Positions 23,024-32,243 of a stretch of 33,086 nt of DNA are shown in pieces. Numbering within the stretch: position 1 is the first letter of the stretch; each line of letters begins with the position of its first letter. Position numbers and translations under genes: made by a program. The notes under the pieces were generated by a model. That model had not been told where the DNA came from, ran no database searches, and saw only the letters and a list, made by a program, of their open reading frames with translations. The stretch comes from Lachnospiraceae bacterium (lineage in GTDB: Bacteria; Bacillota; Clostridia; Lachnospirales; Lachnospiraceae), in NCBI GenBank assembly GCA_015057635.1, contig SVEB01000087.1, forward strand, positions 1 to 33,086, given 5' to 3'.

Positions 23024-25687
23024 ATGAGAACAGATGAATTTATCATATATCAGAAAACAATCCCTGCAAGATGTGCAGAAAATGTTCCATTCCCGGAGAG
23101 CCTTTCACCAGAGATTGTGGAGTTTTTAAAGACACAGGGCATCTCTTCTTTGTATTCGCATCAGGCAGAGATGTTTGAAGCGGCTAAGGAAAAAAAGAAT
23201 ATCGTGATCACGACCTCTACCGCAAGCGGCAAGACACTAAGTTTTCTTTTACCGGTAATGGAGGAGATCTTAAAGAATCCGCTTGCAAGGGCTGTTTTTG
23301 TGTATCCGACAAAAGCACTTGCAAGCGATCAGTACCGGGCGATCGAACCCTATTTAGAGTACTTTGGGCAAAATCGTATTTCGGCAGGCGTTTATGATGG
23401 GGATACAACAGCAAATGAACGAAGCCGCATCCGTAAGAATGCGAACATCATCCTTACCAATCCCGAGATGCTAAATGCCGCATTTTTGCCAAATCACAGC
23501 AAGTATGGGTTTGATTTTATCTTTTCGAATCTGAAATTCGTAGTGATCGATGAACTGCATACATACCGTGGCGCATTTGGATCTCATCTGGCAAATGTGT
23601 TCCGGCGCCTAAAGCGTGTATGTCGGTATTATCATTCGGCACCGCAGTTTCTATGCTCGTCTGCGACCATTTCCAATCCTAAGGAACTAGCGGAGAAGAT
23701 ATGTGGGCATCCATTTATGCAGATTGAACGGGATGGTTCTCCAGCGGCTGAGCGAAACTATAAGTTAATCCAGCCCCCTAAGATTGTTGGACATGATAAG
23801 AAATATTATGGACAGACACAGGTTACGACAGTAGCGGCGGATATGATACCGGAGCTTGTGGAGGAAGGACATAGTTTTATCGCGTTTGCAAAGTCCAGAA
23901 GAAGCGTGGAAGTCATCTTAAAGGAGGCAAGGGATAAGTTAGAGACGGAGAGCTTCTTCGGTGCTTCCGAGGCAGAAAAGATATCTGGATATCGTAGCGG
24001 ATATACGCCGATTGAACGAAAAGAAATCGAGCAGAAGATGATAAGCGGGGCATTGTCTGGATTAGTGTCCACGAATGCGCTGGAACTTGGAATCGATATT
24101 GGAAAGATCGATACCACGTTGTTGGCCGGATATCCGGGAACAAGAGCGTCTTTCTGGCAGCAGACCGGAAGGGCAGGACGAAGCAGAAGAGAATGTACGA
24201 ATTATCTGATTTTAGATCAGCTTCCATTTGATCAGTATATCGCGGTGAATCCGGACTGGATATTCGGCGGTGGATGTGAGAATGCGGTTATCGATCCGGA
24301 CAACCTGCTCATTGAGCTTGCACATATCCGTGCAGCGGCAGCAGAGATTCCGCTTACCTTGGATGATATCGCGCTGTTTAAGGATTTAGGAGAGACGATT
24401 CCCATCCTATTAAAAGTGAAGGAGCTGACCGGACAGGGAGGAAAGTTCGCCTGGTCCGGTTCCACATTCCCGGCAGGTGATTTCAGCCTCCGTAATATTG
24501 ATAAATCTCGATATAAGCTGATTAACGAAGAGAATAACCGGGAAGTGACCGAGATGGATGAGATGCAGGCATTCAGAGAGCTTCATGACGGAGCAGTTTA
24601 TCTGCATGATGGTTCTCAGTATCTGATTCGAAAGCTGGATGTCGAGTTAAAGACTGCTTATGCAAAGCCATTTCAGGGGAATTATTATACCGTGGCCGGG
24701 GGCAACGTGAATATCCGTGTGATCAAGGAACAAAAGAAGCAGGCATTTGGCCGTGGAAATGTGTCATTTGGTGATGTAAACGTGGAAGAAATGGTTTATA
24801 TGTATAAGAAACTGCAGTTCCATAATCATCAAAACCTTGGTTTTACACCGCTTGAATCACCGCTTTCTAAGAATATGGATACGGAAAGCGCATGGATGCG
24901 AATTCCGACCAATGTGGTAAAAACATTTAGAAGGCTGCTAAAGCCAGGTCCTAACGGAGAGATGGAACGGAACAATCATTTTGAAGGACTTTGCTATGCG
25001 ATTAAGAATGCAGCGCTTATGGCAACAATGACCGAGCAGGAGGATATCGGCGTGACGATGTCCGGCAATGCATCCGATGTGCAGGGCGATCTTGAGGAAG
25101 AAGTGTTTGTATTTATTTATGATAAATATATGGGTGGACTTGGCTTTTCCGAGAAGACATTCGAAATGACAGAGCAGATTTTAAATCAGGCGATAGAAAT
25201 GGTTGGCGGATGTAAGTGCGAGCATGGATGTGCAGCCTGTATCGGTGATTTCCGTCTGGATAAGTCGGTTGTATTATGGGGGCTTAAAAACTTCTTTACA
25301 GAGAGTGAGCCGCCAAAAGAAGTCCGTGTGCCAGAATACGCGCCATCTACTTATTATGAGAAGCCATTTCGCTTTGAGGAGCTTACAGAGAAATGGACGG
25401 AATTCTGTGAGTATTTAAAGGAGAAAGGAGATGCATTCGCTTCTTTCTTAAGCACGATTCCATCCGTAAGCGTGGAATATCATACTATTATATTAAGAAC
25501 CAATCATCCGTTTTACCGTCAGTGGATCATGGAAGAGTCAAATAAAAAGAGTCTTTTGAATATTTTCAGATTTTATACGGAAGCACCGGCAGATTTAACG
25601 CTTCAAATCGGTATTGACGGGCCTCAGGATAGTAGAAGTGATATTCGGGAAAAACTGCAGAAGCGGTATGAGAATCTGACGGAGTAG
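23024..25687 (+). CDS. MrfA/YprA-type DEAD/DEAH-box helicase with DUF1998 zinc domain
   Basis: Superfamily 2 DNA helicase of 887 aa, somewhat longer than Bacillus MrfA (about 750 aa), which acts in repair of mitomycin C damage. Helicase motifs are clear: TSTASGKT (residues 64-71, Walker A), YPTKALASDQ, DELH (176-179, a DEAH variant), SATISNP (212-218) and QQTGRAGR (motif VI). The C-terminal DUF1998 part has the CxCx3Cx2C zinc cluster at C730, C732, C736 and C739 (CKCEHGCAAC). The usual partner exonuclease MrfB is not next to it. Instead a UvrD-like helicase begins 8 bp after its stop codon, implying one transcript. The extra length is in the C-terminus after the zinc cluster. Confidence 0.9.
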   Translation: MRTDEFIIYQKTIPARCAENVPFPESLSPEIVEFLKTQGISSLYSHQAEMFEAAKEKKNIVITTSTASGKTLSFLLPVMEEILKNPLARAVFVYPTKALASDQYRAIEPYLEYFGQNRISAGVYDGDTTANERSRIRKNANIILTNPEMLNAAFLPNHSKYGFDFIFSNLKFVVIDELHTYRGAFGSHLANVFRRLKRVCRYYHSAPQFLCSSATISNPKELAEKICGHPFMQIERDGSPAAERNYKLIQPPKIVGHDKKYYGQTQVTTVAADMIPELVEEGHSFIAFAKSRRSVEVILKEARDKLETESFFGASEAEKISGYRSGYTPIERKEIEQKMISGALSGLVSTNALELGIDIGKIDTTLLAGYPGTRASFWQQTGRAGRSRRECTNYLILDQLPFDQYIAVNPDWIFGGGCENAVIDPDNLLIELAHIRAAAAEIPLTLDDIALFKDLGETIPILLKVKELTGQGGKFAWSGSTFPAGDFSLRNIDKSRYKLINEENNREVTEMDEMQAFRELHDGAVYLHDGSQYLIRKLDVELKTAYAKPFQGNYYTVAGGNVNIRVIKEQKKQAFGRGNVSFGDVNVEEMVYMYKKLQFHNHQNLGFTPLESPLSKNMDTESAWMRIPTNVVKTFRRLLKPGPNGEMERNNHFEGLCYAIKNAALMATMTEQEDIGVTMSGNASDVQGDLEEEVFVFIYDKYMGGLGFSEKTFEMTEQILNQAIEMVGGCKCEHGCAACIGDFRLDKSVVLWGLKNFFTESEPPKEVRVPEYAPSTYYEKPFRFEELTEKWTEFCEYLKEKGDAFASFLSTIPSVSVEYHTIILRTNHPFYRQWIMEESNKKSLLNIFRFYTEAPADLTLQIGIDGPQDSRSDIREKLQKRYENLTE

Positions 25688-25695
25688 GGGGAGCA

Positions 25696-27810
25696 ATGGA
25701 ATTAGAGAAAGAATTAGAACGACTGAATCCCTATCAGAAGGAAGCAGTGTTGGATGAAAGCAATGCCTTACTGGTGAATGCCAATGTGGGGAGCGGAAAG
25801 ACAACCGTTCTTACGACAAAGGTTAAGTATCTGCATGAAAAAAAACAGATCCGGTACCAGGACATGGTAGTGCTTACCTTTACCAATAAAGCAGCAGCTG
25901 AGATAAAAGGGCGTCTGAAAGAGGGAGCAGAAGCGCTTTCGGAGGAAGAGACCGAACTGTTTGGGACATTTCATGGAGTGGCTCTGTCTCTCTTAAAGAA
26001 ACGTCTTCCCATAGAGCAGTTGGGCTATACAAAGGAATTCACCATTATGGAGGCGGATGAAGAAGTGGATATGGCGCTTCAGCTGATCGAGGAAGAAAAG
26101 CTCACAATTAAGTATAAAAATCGTTTGAAAAAGCGCCTCGAACAGGCCCAGAGCGGAAGGATGACAGGAAAGATACAGGATGATATTGAAATCCTTGCAA
26201 AGCGCTTAAAAGAGGAAAAAGTAAAGCAAAATAAGATGTCATTTTCGGATTTGTTAGAGAATGCGATCTTATTAGTAGATAAACTACCGGAAAAGCCAAA
26301 ATGGATCATTATCGACGAGGTGCAGGACAGCGACCAAAGGCAGCTTGATTTTATTTCCTGTTTAAAAGGAGAGGAGACAAGCCTGTTTGCTGTTGGGGAT
26401 CCGAATCAAGTGATTTACAGTTTTAGAGGCCTTCCAATGGATGTATTCTATCGGATTCGGGAGCAGTATGGAGCGAAGGAGATGTCCCTTCCAATCAATT
26501 ATCGTTCTTCCGGACTGATCATAGAGGCAGCGAGAAGATTTCAGCAGAATGGTAAACGTCTTGTGGGAGAGCGGGAAGCCGGGCATAAGATCATGGTAAA
26601 ACGCCATTATAATGCATTTCAGGAGGCTTGTTATCTAGCGGATCGGATTAAGGAACTGTATCAGGCGGGAGTGGAGTATCATGAGATTGCTGTTTTTTAC
26701 CGACTGCAGAACCAGTCGCAGGTGATGGAGGATGTATTTGAAAGAGAAGGAATCCCGTTTGAAGTATCCTTAAAGAAGACGGTACGTGATATACCGGTAT
26801 TGAACTTTTTTATCCGCGTGCTTCGCTTTGCTGTAAATGAGAAAGATACAACGTCAGCGTTACTGGTATTAAAGGATAAAGAATATGGAGAGAGAAGAAA
26901 GTCCAAAGATGCGGCACTGCTTGTAAAGGAGAGGAATATTGAAAAGTCCGGATTATTAAAGAGGATGATTGAATTTTCAAAATATGCGTTGAACTTTACT
27001 TCAGAGGAAGAAGTATATCAGTACTTTAATCTGGATACCTGCATTCGGCCGACAGCCTCTACGTATGAAGAGGATAGGGAAGCAATCTTATTTATACTAA
27101 AGAAAATTTTTGAGGTCTCACGGGAAGGTAAGAAGCCTCTTATGGAGGCTGTAAAGGAATTCCTGAATTCTTCCGCTCTTTATGGCATTCAGGTCTTAAC
27201 AAAGGAGACCAAGCAAAAGACGGATGCGGTTAAGCTGATGACGCTGCATGCATCAAAAGGTCTGGAGTTTACCTATGTGTTTCTAACGGGCGTGAATTAT
27301 GGGCTGATTCCGCTTCAGGCAAAGGATATGGAGGAAGAAGAGGAAGAGAGACGTTTATTTTTTGTCGGCATGACAAGAGCAAAGGATTTCCTGGAGCTTT
27401 CTTATTATACGAATCCGGATTATCCAAGGACGATGCCGGGGCCAAGCCGGTATTTAAGTATTATTCCGAAAGATTTGATAGAATCAGAGGATGAGGAAGA
27501 AAAGAGCGTGAATCTGCAGGAACTGAAACGACAGGTGATGAAGGCTAGAGAGGAAGCAAAGCAGGGAGTAATGGAGGATAAGGCAGAAGAGGAAACAAAG
27601 CAGGCGAAAGAGGAGAAAAGGGAAGAAGAAAAAAAAGAGGCTGTTAAGAGCTTAGAGGAAGGCGGGGCGAAGCCTACCCGACAGATTAGACACCCTAAGT
27701 ACGGCATTGGTACAATTACCCGTGAGGACGACCAGATCTTAGAAGCCTTTTTCCCTCCTTACGGCCCAAAAGAGTTTCTTAAGGCGTTTGCGGAATTTGA
27801 ATTTATTTAG
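25696..27810 (+). CDS. UvrD/PcrA-like superfamily 1 DNA helicase
   Basis: ATP-dependent 3'-5' type helicase of 704 aa. Motifs: NANVGSGKTTVL (residues 28-39, Walker A), VVLTFTNKAAAEI (Ia), IIIDEVQDSDQ (D207/E208, Walker B), GDPNQVIYSFRG, LMTLHASKGLEF and FFVGMTRAKDFLEL. Subdomain 1B and 2B regions are shorter than in full-length PcrA. After the helicase core comes a Lys/Glu-rich stretch (about residues 600-655), then RHPKYGIGTITREDD to LKAFAEFEFI, like the small RNA-polymerase-binding Tudor-like domain at the PcrA C-terminus. It is coupled to the MrfA-like gene upstream, suggesting joint action on damaged DNA. Confidence 0.92.
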   Translation: MELEKELERLNPYQKEAVLDESNALLVNANVGSGKTTVLTTKVKYLHEKKQIRYQDMVVLTFTNKAAAEIKGRLKEGAEALSEEETELFGTFHGVALSLLKKRLPIEQLGYTKEFTIMEADEEVDMALQLIEEEKLTIKYKNRLKKRLEQAQSGRMTGKIQDDIEILAKRLKEEKVKQNKMSFSDLLENAILLVDKLPEKPKWIIIDEVQDSDQRQLDFISCLKGEETSLFAVGDPNQVIYSFRGLPMDVFYRIREQYGAKEMSLPINYRSSGLIIEAARRFQQNGKRLVGEREAGHKIMVKRHYNAFQEACYLADRIKELYQAGVEYHEIAVFYRLQNQSQVMEDVFEREGIPFEVSLKKTVRDIPVLNFFIRVLRFAVNEKDTTSALLVLKDKEYGERRKSKDAALLVKERNIEKSGLLKRMIEFSKYALNFTSEEEVYQYFNLDTCIRPTASTYEEDREAILFILKKIFEVSREGKKPLMEAVKEFLNSSALYGIQVLTKETKQKTDAVKLMTLHASKGLEFTYVFLTGVNYGLIPLQAKDMEEEEEERRLFFVGMTRAKDFLELSYYTNPDYPRTMPGPSRYLSIIPKDLIESEDEEEKSVNLQELKRQVMKAREEAKQGVMEDKAEEETKQAKEEKREEEKKEAVKSLEEGGAKPTRQIRHPKYGIGTITREDDQILEAFFPPYGPKEFLKAFAEFEFI

Positions 27811-27828
27811 TGGGCATCGGGGAAAGAC

Positions 27829-27912
27829 TTGGAAATCGAGGTAAACGTAGAAGAAGCAGATGAGAATATGGCAGCTTTAGCAATGGAACATTTTCTAAAA
27901 GAAAATCCGTAA
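27829..27912 (+). CDS. Possible 27-aa small protein downstream of the UvrD-like gene
   Basis: A TTG at 27829, preceded by GGGGAAAG, opens a 27-codon frame reading LEIEVNVEEADENMAALAME and ending before ptsI. The frame is the same as that of the UvrD-like gene and continues without interruption from its TAG stop (27808-27810), so readthrough would append about 33 residues. The composition is acidic and helix-prone. No family is recognised, and it may be non-coding. Confidence 0.3.
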   Translation: MEIEVNVEEADENMAALAMEHFLKENP

Positions 27913-27932
27913 AGAAAGCAAGTGGTGATCAT

Positions 27933-29558
27933 ATGGAGAAGGTTATGGAACGGTTTGCTGGCAAAAGCATGTCAGATGGGATTGCAATAGGAAAGATCTT
28001 TGTTTATGCAAAGGATGAACAGGTTGTAAAATGTACGAAGGTTGAGGATGTGTCAAAGGAAAGCATCCGTTATGAGTCTGCCAAAGAACGTGCCATAGCC
28101 GAACTTCATCATCTGTATGAGGTGGCATGTAAAGAAGTCGGGGAGGAGAATGCTCAGATTTTTAATGTTCAGGCTATGATGCTGGAAGATGATGACTATA
28201 ATAAAGCGATTCTTAATAGCATCCAGTCAGAACTGGTGAATGCAGAGTATGCAGTGGCAAAAACGGGAGATTCTTTCTTTGCAATGTTTGCCCAGATGGA
28301 AGATGAGTACTTTAATGCCAGGTCCATCGATGTGAAAGATATTTCTGAGCGGATCATCAAATGCCTTCAGGGGCATATAGCAGGCAGTCAGATCGGAGAC
28401 GAGCCGGTAATCATTGTGGCAAAAGAGCTTGTACCAAGTGAGGTGGTGCAGTTTGATAAAGAAAAGCTGCTAGGATTTGCAATGGAGCTTGGTTCCAGCA
28501 ATTCTCATACGGCTATTTTAGCAAGAATGATGAATGTTCCTGCACTGATCCATATTAAATCAGATCCAGCCTGGAATGGAAAGCTGGCGATCTTAGATGC
28601 GACAGAGGGAGTGTTGATTATCGATCCATCCGAGAAAGTACTTGCAGAGTATCGCAAAAAGTACGAAAAAAAGCTCGAACAGAGAGAACTGTTAAGACAG
28701 CTAAAAGGGAAAGAGAATGTGACACTAAGCGGCAGGCAGATCAGACTCTATGCCAATATCGGAAATGTGAAGGATCTTGCAAGCGTGATACAAAATGATG
28801 CAGGGGGAATCGGATTATTTAGAAGCGAATTCTTATATCTGGAATCGGACCACTATCCGACGGAAGAGGAACAGTTGGCGGTCTACAAGCAGGTGCTTTC
28901 GGTTATGACAGGCAAGCGCGTTATCATCCGGACGCTAGATATCGGAGCAGATAAGCAGGTTGATTATTTTAAACTCGATAAGGAGGAGAATCCGACTATG
29001 GGATATCGTGCAATTCGTATCTGTCTTGATCGCCCGGATGTATTTAAGACTCAGCTTCGTGCTCTTTATCGTGCCAGCGTGTATGGGACACTATCCATTA
29101 TGTATCCAATGATTATTTCCGTGGAAGAAGTAAGAAAGATCAAAGAAATAAATGAAGAGGTGAAGAAGGAACTAAAGGAGAAGGGAATCCCTTACAGACA
29201 GGTGGAGCATGGCATCATGATTGAAACTCCGGCAGCCGCTGTGATCAGTGATCTGCTTGCAAAGGAAGTAGACTTCTTTAGTATCGGAACGAATGATTTA
29301 ACGCAGTATACATTAGCAATTGACAGACAGAATGCAAAACTAGAGGCGATTAATGATTCACATCATGAAGCGGTTTTAAGACTGATTAAAATGACGATAG
29401 AGAATGCTCATAAGGAAGGCATCTGGGTCGGCATCTGCGGGGAACTTGGGGCGGATGTGACGTTAACAGAGCGGTTTATTGAGATGGGAATTGATGAGTT
29501 GTCCGTAGCCCCAGCTTCCATCCTATCTGTAAGAAAAGCTATCCGGGAGTGCAGGTAA
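27933..29558 (+). CDS. ptsI: Phosphoenolpyruvate-protein phosphotransferase (PTS enzyme I)
   Basis: Takes phosphate from phosphoenolpyruvate and passes it to HPr, the first step of PTS sugar uptake, in the cytoplasm. The 541-aa protein has the EI N-terminal domain, then the phosphohistidine loop with H192 in GSSNSHTAILAR. The PEP-binding TIM barrel follows, with GIGLFRSEFLYL, RTLDIGADK, GIMIETPAA, FFSIGTNDLTQYTLA and C502 in ICGELGAD. The loop departs from the usual GGRTSH: Asn-Ser stand before the histidine and the arginine is absent. An AGTGGTGATC ribosome binding site precedes the ATG. No ptsH is nearby, so HPr must be encoded elsewhere. Confidence 0.95.
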   Translation: MEKVMERFAGKSMSDGIAIGKIFVYAKDEQVVKCTKVEDVSKESIRYESAKERAIAELHHLYEVACKEVGEENAQIFNVQAMMLEDDDYNKAILNSIQSELVNAEYAVAKTGDSFFAMFAQMEDEYFNARSIDVKDISERIIKCLQGHIAGSQIGDEPVIIVAKELVPSEVVQFDKEKLLGFAMELGSSNSHTAILARMMNVPALIHIKSDPAWNGKLAILDATEGVLIIDPSEKVLAEYRKKYEKKLEQRELLRQLKGKENVTLSGRQIRLYANIGNVKDLASVIQNDAGGIGLFRSEFLYLESDHYPTEEEQLAVYKQVLSVMTGKRVIIRTLDIGADKQVDYFKLDKEENPTMGYRAIRICLDRPDVFKTQLRALYRASVYGTLSIMYPMIISVEEVRKIKEINEEVKKELKEKGIPYRQVEHGIMIETPAAAVISDLLAKEVDFFSIGTNDLTQYTLAIDRQNAKLEAINDSHHEAVLRLIKMTIENAHKEGIWVGICGELGADVTLTERFIEMGIDELSVAPASILSVRKAIRECR

Positions 29559-29634
29559 TTCTAATCTTCCATTATTGTTCAGAATCAAGGAAAATGGAAC
29601 AGGCGGAATAGAGATAAGGAATTTTAATAAACAG

Positions 29635-29680
29635 AAGGAAGGGCTGCTATGCTATAAGAGTGCAGGCCCTTCCTTTTTTT
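29635..29680 (+). terminator. Rho-independent terminator after ptsI
   Basis: AAGGAAGGGC (29635-29644) and neighbouring bases pair with GCCCTTCCTT around 29666-29675, followed by a run of seven T residues. It is 77 bp after the ptsI stop codon. Confidence 0.85.
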
Positions 29681-29704
29681 ATTTCGCTTTTACAAATGGT
29701 AATA

Positions 29705-29733
29705 TTCTCAATTACTGGATAATACACTATAGT
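29705..29733 (+). promoter_or_regulatory. Putative promoter of the permease gene
   Basis: TTCTCA (29705-29710), a 17-bp spacer and TATAGT (29728-29733). The -35 is weak (four of six) and the -10 fits at five of six. The predicted leader is short (about 20 nt). Confidence 0.35.
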
Positions 29734-29758
29734 ATATCATGATATGCGGGGGCAATAT

Positions 29759-31078
29759 ATGATTTTGATTCTGCTGATTACGGCGTTGGTATATATCGGA
29801 ATGATAGTTTATACGAGCCATCGAATCGGAATAACACTAATCGGTGCTGGTTTGTTACTGATTTACGGAGCCGTGACCAACTCTTTTAATGCTACAGCTG
29901 CTTTTAGTGAATTTCCAAGTGAGATTATTATTTTGATCATTGTGCTTACCTTATTCACAAGTACTTTTGAACAATTAGGATTTATTAATTATATTGGATA
30001 TCAGTTTCTGCAGCTTACTCATAAGAAGAAAGTATGCATTATGATTTTCATGTCATTGTTTGTGTATGGGATTTCCCTGTTTATGAACAACTTAACGGTT
30101 GTTCTTTTCTTTGCGACGATGGCACTCTATATGATCGTGGAATATGATCTGCCGGTGATCCCTTTATTGGTAAGCATTGTGATTGGTTCTAATATCGGCG
30201 GCGCAGCTCTGCCTTGGGCAGATACACCGGCTGTAGTGCTTACCCTATATTCAGATTTCAATCTGATGGATTTTCTAGGAAAACTATTTATTCCGTGTTT
30301 GATCTATGCCATTGGTTTGTCATTATATACCTACTTTTGGTATAAACGCCTGGTTCCATCCAGAAGAGGGAGCCCATTTGCAGAGAAACCAAAGCTGGAT
30401 TGGAAGAGGCTTAATAAGTTCCTGATTTTATTTGTTGCATATATCATCGGGGTCAGCGTTGGTCCGTTCATTCATATCTCAATTGCATATTTTTCCCTGT
30501 TTTTCGGTGGGATTTTGCTTTGCCTGCGGAAAAAAGATGAGATGATGATCTTAAATGAGCTGCCAATCATGGATTCCCTTGTTTTTATTATAACGCTTTT
30601 TCTAATTGGAAGTGTATTGCAGGAAAGTGGTATTTTATCAAATGCATCGCAATATATTATTGGGCTGACGGGCAATAATCCTTATTGGATTATGCTGTCA
30701 GTGCTGCTCATTGCATTTTTAACATCAACCTTGCTTTCGGCGGGACCGGCAGCGGCTACCCTGCTTCCAATTTGTAATACACTTACAGAGCTTGTACCAT
30801 CCAGACTTGTCTATGCGGCACTTGCACTTGGAATTCTATGTGGAAGCAGTATGCTCCCGTGGTCAGCGACAGGAGGACCGATTTTATTTAGTCGTACCAG
30901 GAGCTTTTTAGATATCTCATTAAAAGAGAATACAGTAGAAGCTTCCCCTAGAAAACGAGAAGAGATAAAGAAGATATTCAATTTAACCAGTTATCTGGTT
31001 TTTTCAGTGCCGTTCGCAATTGGAATGTTATTAATAAGTGGTACGTATCTAGTGATTTATCTTGCAGTTTTAAGTTAA
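29759..31078 (+). CDS. ArsB/NhaD-type (ion transporter superfamily) permease
   Basis: Polytopic membrane protein of about 439 aa with roughly 11-12 helices in two related halves. The short motifs SLFMNNLTVVLFFA and GSNIGGAALPWADTPAVV in the first half recur in altered form as TLLSAGPAAATLLPI and SSMLPWSATGGPI in the second. This pattern marks the ArsB/NhaD/SLC13-like families. The transported ion (Na+/H+ exchange, arsenite or a dicarboxylate) cannot be decided; no ars genes are adjacent. An in-frame ATG exists at 29744, but the GGGGG run at 29748-29752 fits the ATG at 29759 better. It is convergent with yabG over a shared terminator. Confidence 0.82.
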   Translation: MILILLITALVYIGMIVYTSHRIGITLIGAGLLLIYGAVTNSFNATAAFSEFPSEIIILIIVLTLFTSTFEQLGFINYIGYQFLQLTHKKKVCIMIFMSLFVYGISLFMNNLTVVLFFATMALYMIVEYDLPVIPLLVSIVIGSNIGGAALPWADTPAVVLTLYSDFNLMDFLGKLFIPCLIYAIGLSLYTYFWYKRLVPSRRGSPFAEKPKLDWKRLNKFLILFVAYIIGVSVGPFIHISIAYFSLFFGGILLCLRKKDEMMILNELPIMDSLVFIITLFLIGSVLQESGILSNASQYIIGLTGNNPYWIMLSVLLIAFLTSTLLSAGPAAATLLPICNTLTELVPSRLVYAALALGILCGSSMLPWSATGGPILFSRTRSFLDISLKENTVEASPRKREEIKKIFNLTSYLVFSVPFAIGMLLISGTYLVIYLAVLS

Positions 31079-31080
31079 TA

Positions 31081-31120
31081 AAAAGGAGTGTTGCATGAAT
31101 CAGGCAATAACACTCCTTTT
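31081..31120. terminator. Bidirectional terminator between the permease gene and yabG
   Basis: AAAAGGAGTGTT (31081-31092) is the exact reverse complement of 31109-31120. A runs on one side and T runs on the other allow termination of both convergent genes, whose stop codons lie within 6 bp of it. Confidence 0.88.
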
Positions 31121-31123
31121 GAT

Positions 31124-32017
31124 TTAAAGTCCGGGGGTGATGAGTCTGCATTGCCCCCTTGTTTCAACTCCGCCGAATCCTTCTGTGCCAGACGGAAGTT
31201 CAGGTGCAATATGATCCATGCTCACAATTTTTTGTATGGAAGTAGTGGCCATGATGCAGGCGATATTAACCGGTTCTGTAATCGATATAAGTACTCTGCT
31301 TGGTGAACTTGCGAAATTCGCTCCTGCTTCAATCAGCGCTTCATAACAGGAGTTACAGCCACCGGCAATAATAACAAGCTCATCATAGTTACTGTTATAG
31401 TTTCTTGCAATTTTGATGGATTCAACGAAATACTTGGAGTTTAAATAGTGGTTGATATCATTAGATGGCGATTTATCTTTACAGATAGAATCATGCCCTG
31501 TGATGACTAAAATGTTAGGGCGGTGTTTTGTCAGTAATCCTAGAATGCTCATAGGCTGTTTTTCTTCTTTTATGCTGATGCCGATAACCTGTACATTAAA
31601 TTTACGATATTGCTTCAGGCATTCTTTCAGATATTCTTCATTTGCGTCAATATGAAGTATTTTTACAAAGCAGTTTGATTTAAATTCACTGTAGTCCGGT
31701 CTGCATGCAGGATCATCCTTGCACAAAGCATTTTCAGGGTTATTTTTATTTGAACTGCTATGCCATTTAAAAAAATCATTTATAATGCCTCGGTTGCTTG
31801 CGCTGACAATATTGCCTTCTTCTTTAGCAAAATCAATAGGATACATATATTTGCTTGTAGTTATATCATGGATGAGCTCTAAATCATCGATATTGGTATC
31901 TGCTGTTAATCGATAATCTAATCCGGATAATACTGCATGATTGCCATAAATACTTTCGATGATAAAGAAAATATCATTATTATAAGATTTTCGTGTTACA
32001 ATGTCCCCGACATTCAT
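31124..32017 (-). CDS. yabG: Sporulation-specific protease YabG
   Basis: Cysteine-type protease that trims and matures spore coat proteins in late sporulation. The 297-aa protein has the family layout: an N-terminal barrel-like part (NVGDIVTRKSYNNDIFF), a central Rossmann-like domain with KILHIDANEEYLKECLKQY, NILVITGHDS and ELVIIAGGCNSCYEALIEAGANFASSPSRVLI, and the terminal TEGFGGVETRGQCRL motif. The ATG at 32017 is preferred to a GTG four codons upstream because GAGGTGGG then sits at good spacing. It is divergent from the repeat protein gene; the two start codons are 226 bp apart. This links it to a possible coat substrate. Confidence 0.93.
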   Translation of the reverse strand: MNVGDIVTRKSYNNDIFFIIESIYGNHAVLSGLDYRLTADTNIDDLELIHDITTSKYMYPIDFAKEEGNIVSASNRGIINDFFKWHSSSNKNNPENALCKDDPACRPDYSEFKSNCFVKILHIDANEEYLKECLKQYRKFNVQVIGISIKEEKQPMSILGLLTKHRPNILVITGHDSICKDKSPSNDINHYLNSKYFVESIKIARNYNSNYDELVIIAGGCNSCYEALIEAGANFASSPSRVLISITEPVNIACIMATTSIQKIVSMDHIAPELPSGTEGFGGVETRGQCRLITPGL

Positions 32018-32037
32018 TGTTCTTCCCACCTCACTAG

Positions 32038-32051
32038 TATAGTATATGATA
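32038..32051 (-). promoter_or_regulatory. Possible sigma-K -10 element of yabG
   Basis: On the minus strand CATATACTA fits the sigma-K -10 consensus CATANNNTA and stands some 20-30 bases before the yabG start. No AC is found 17 bases further upstream, so the -35 is missing or degenerate. yabG is sigma-K dependent in Bacillus, which supports the call. Confidence 0.4.
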
Positions 32052-32164
32052 ATAGCCGCGAAAATTGATTAGATGCTATAAAATTACATTTTGCTACCAC
32101 ATTTGTTCAATCGTGATAAGAACATAACGAGTAATTCAATCGTGTATCTATGTAGAAAAATGGA

Positions 32165-32192
32165 ACAATGTAGTTCATTATGTCATATCATA
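32165..32192 (+). promoter_or_regulatory. Putative sigma-K promoter of the repeat protein gene
   Basis: AC at 32165-32166, exactly 17 bases, then CATATCATA at 32184-32192. This is a full match to the sigma-K consensus AC-N17-CATANNNTA as described for B. subtilis. It predicts late mother-cell expression. The start codon follows 51 bp after the -10 and has AGGAG at 32228-32232. Confidence 0.55.
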
Positions 32193-32243
32193 TAGTGTGG
32201 ATAGAAATTAAACATTATTCAATGATATAGGAGTGGATACGGT

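Noticed and set aside
29744..31078. Arsenite efflux protein ArsB as a specific call
   Set aside because: The fold family fits, but there is no arsR, arsC or arsA nearby and the NhaD and SLC13-like branches look equally possible.
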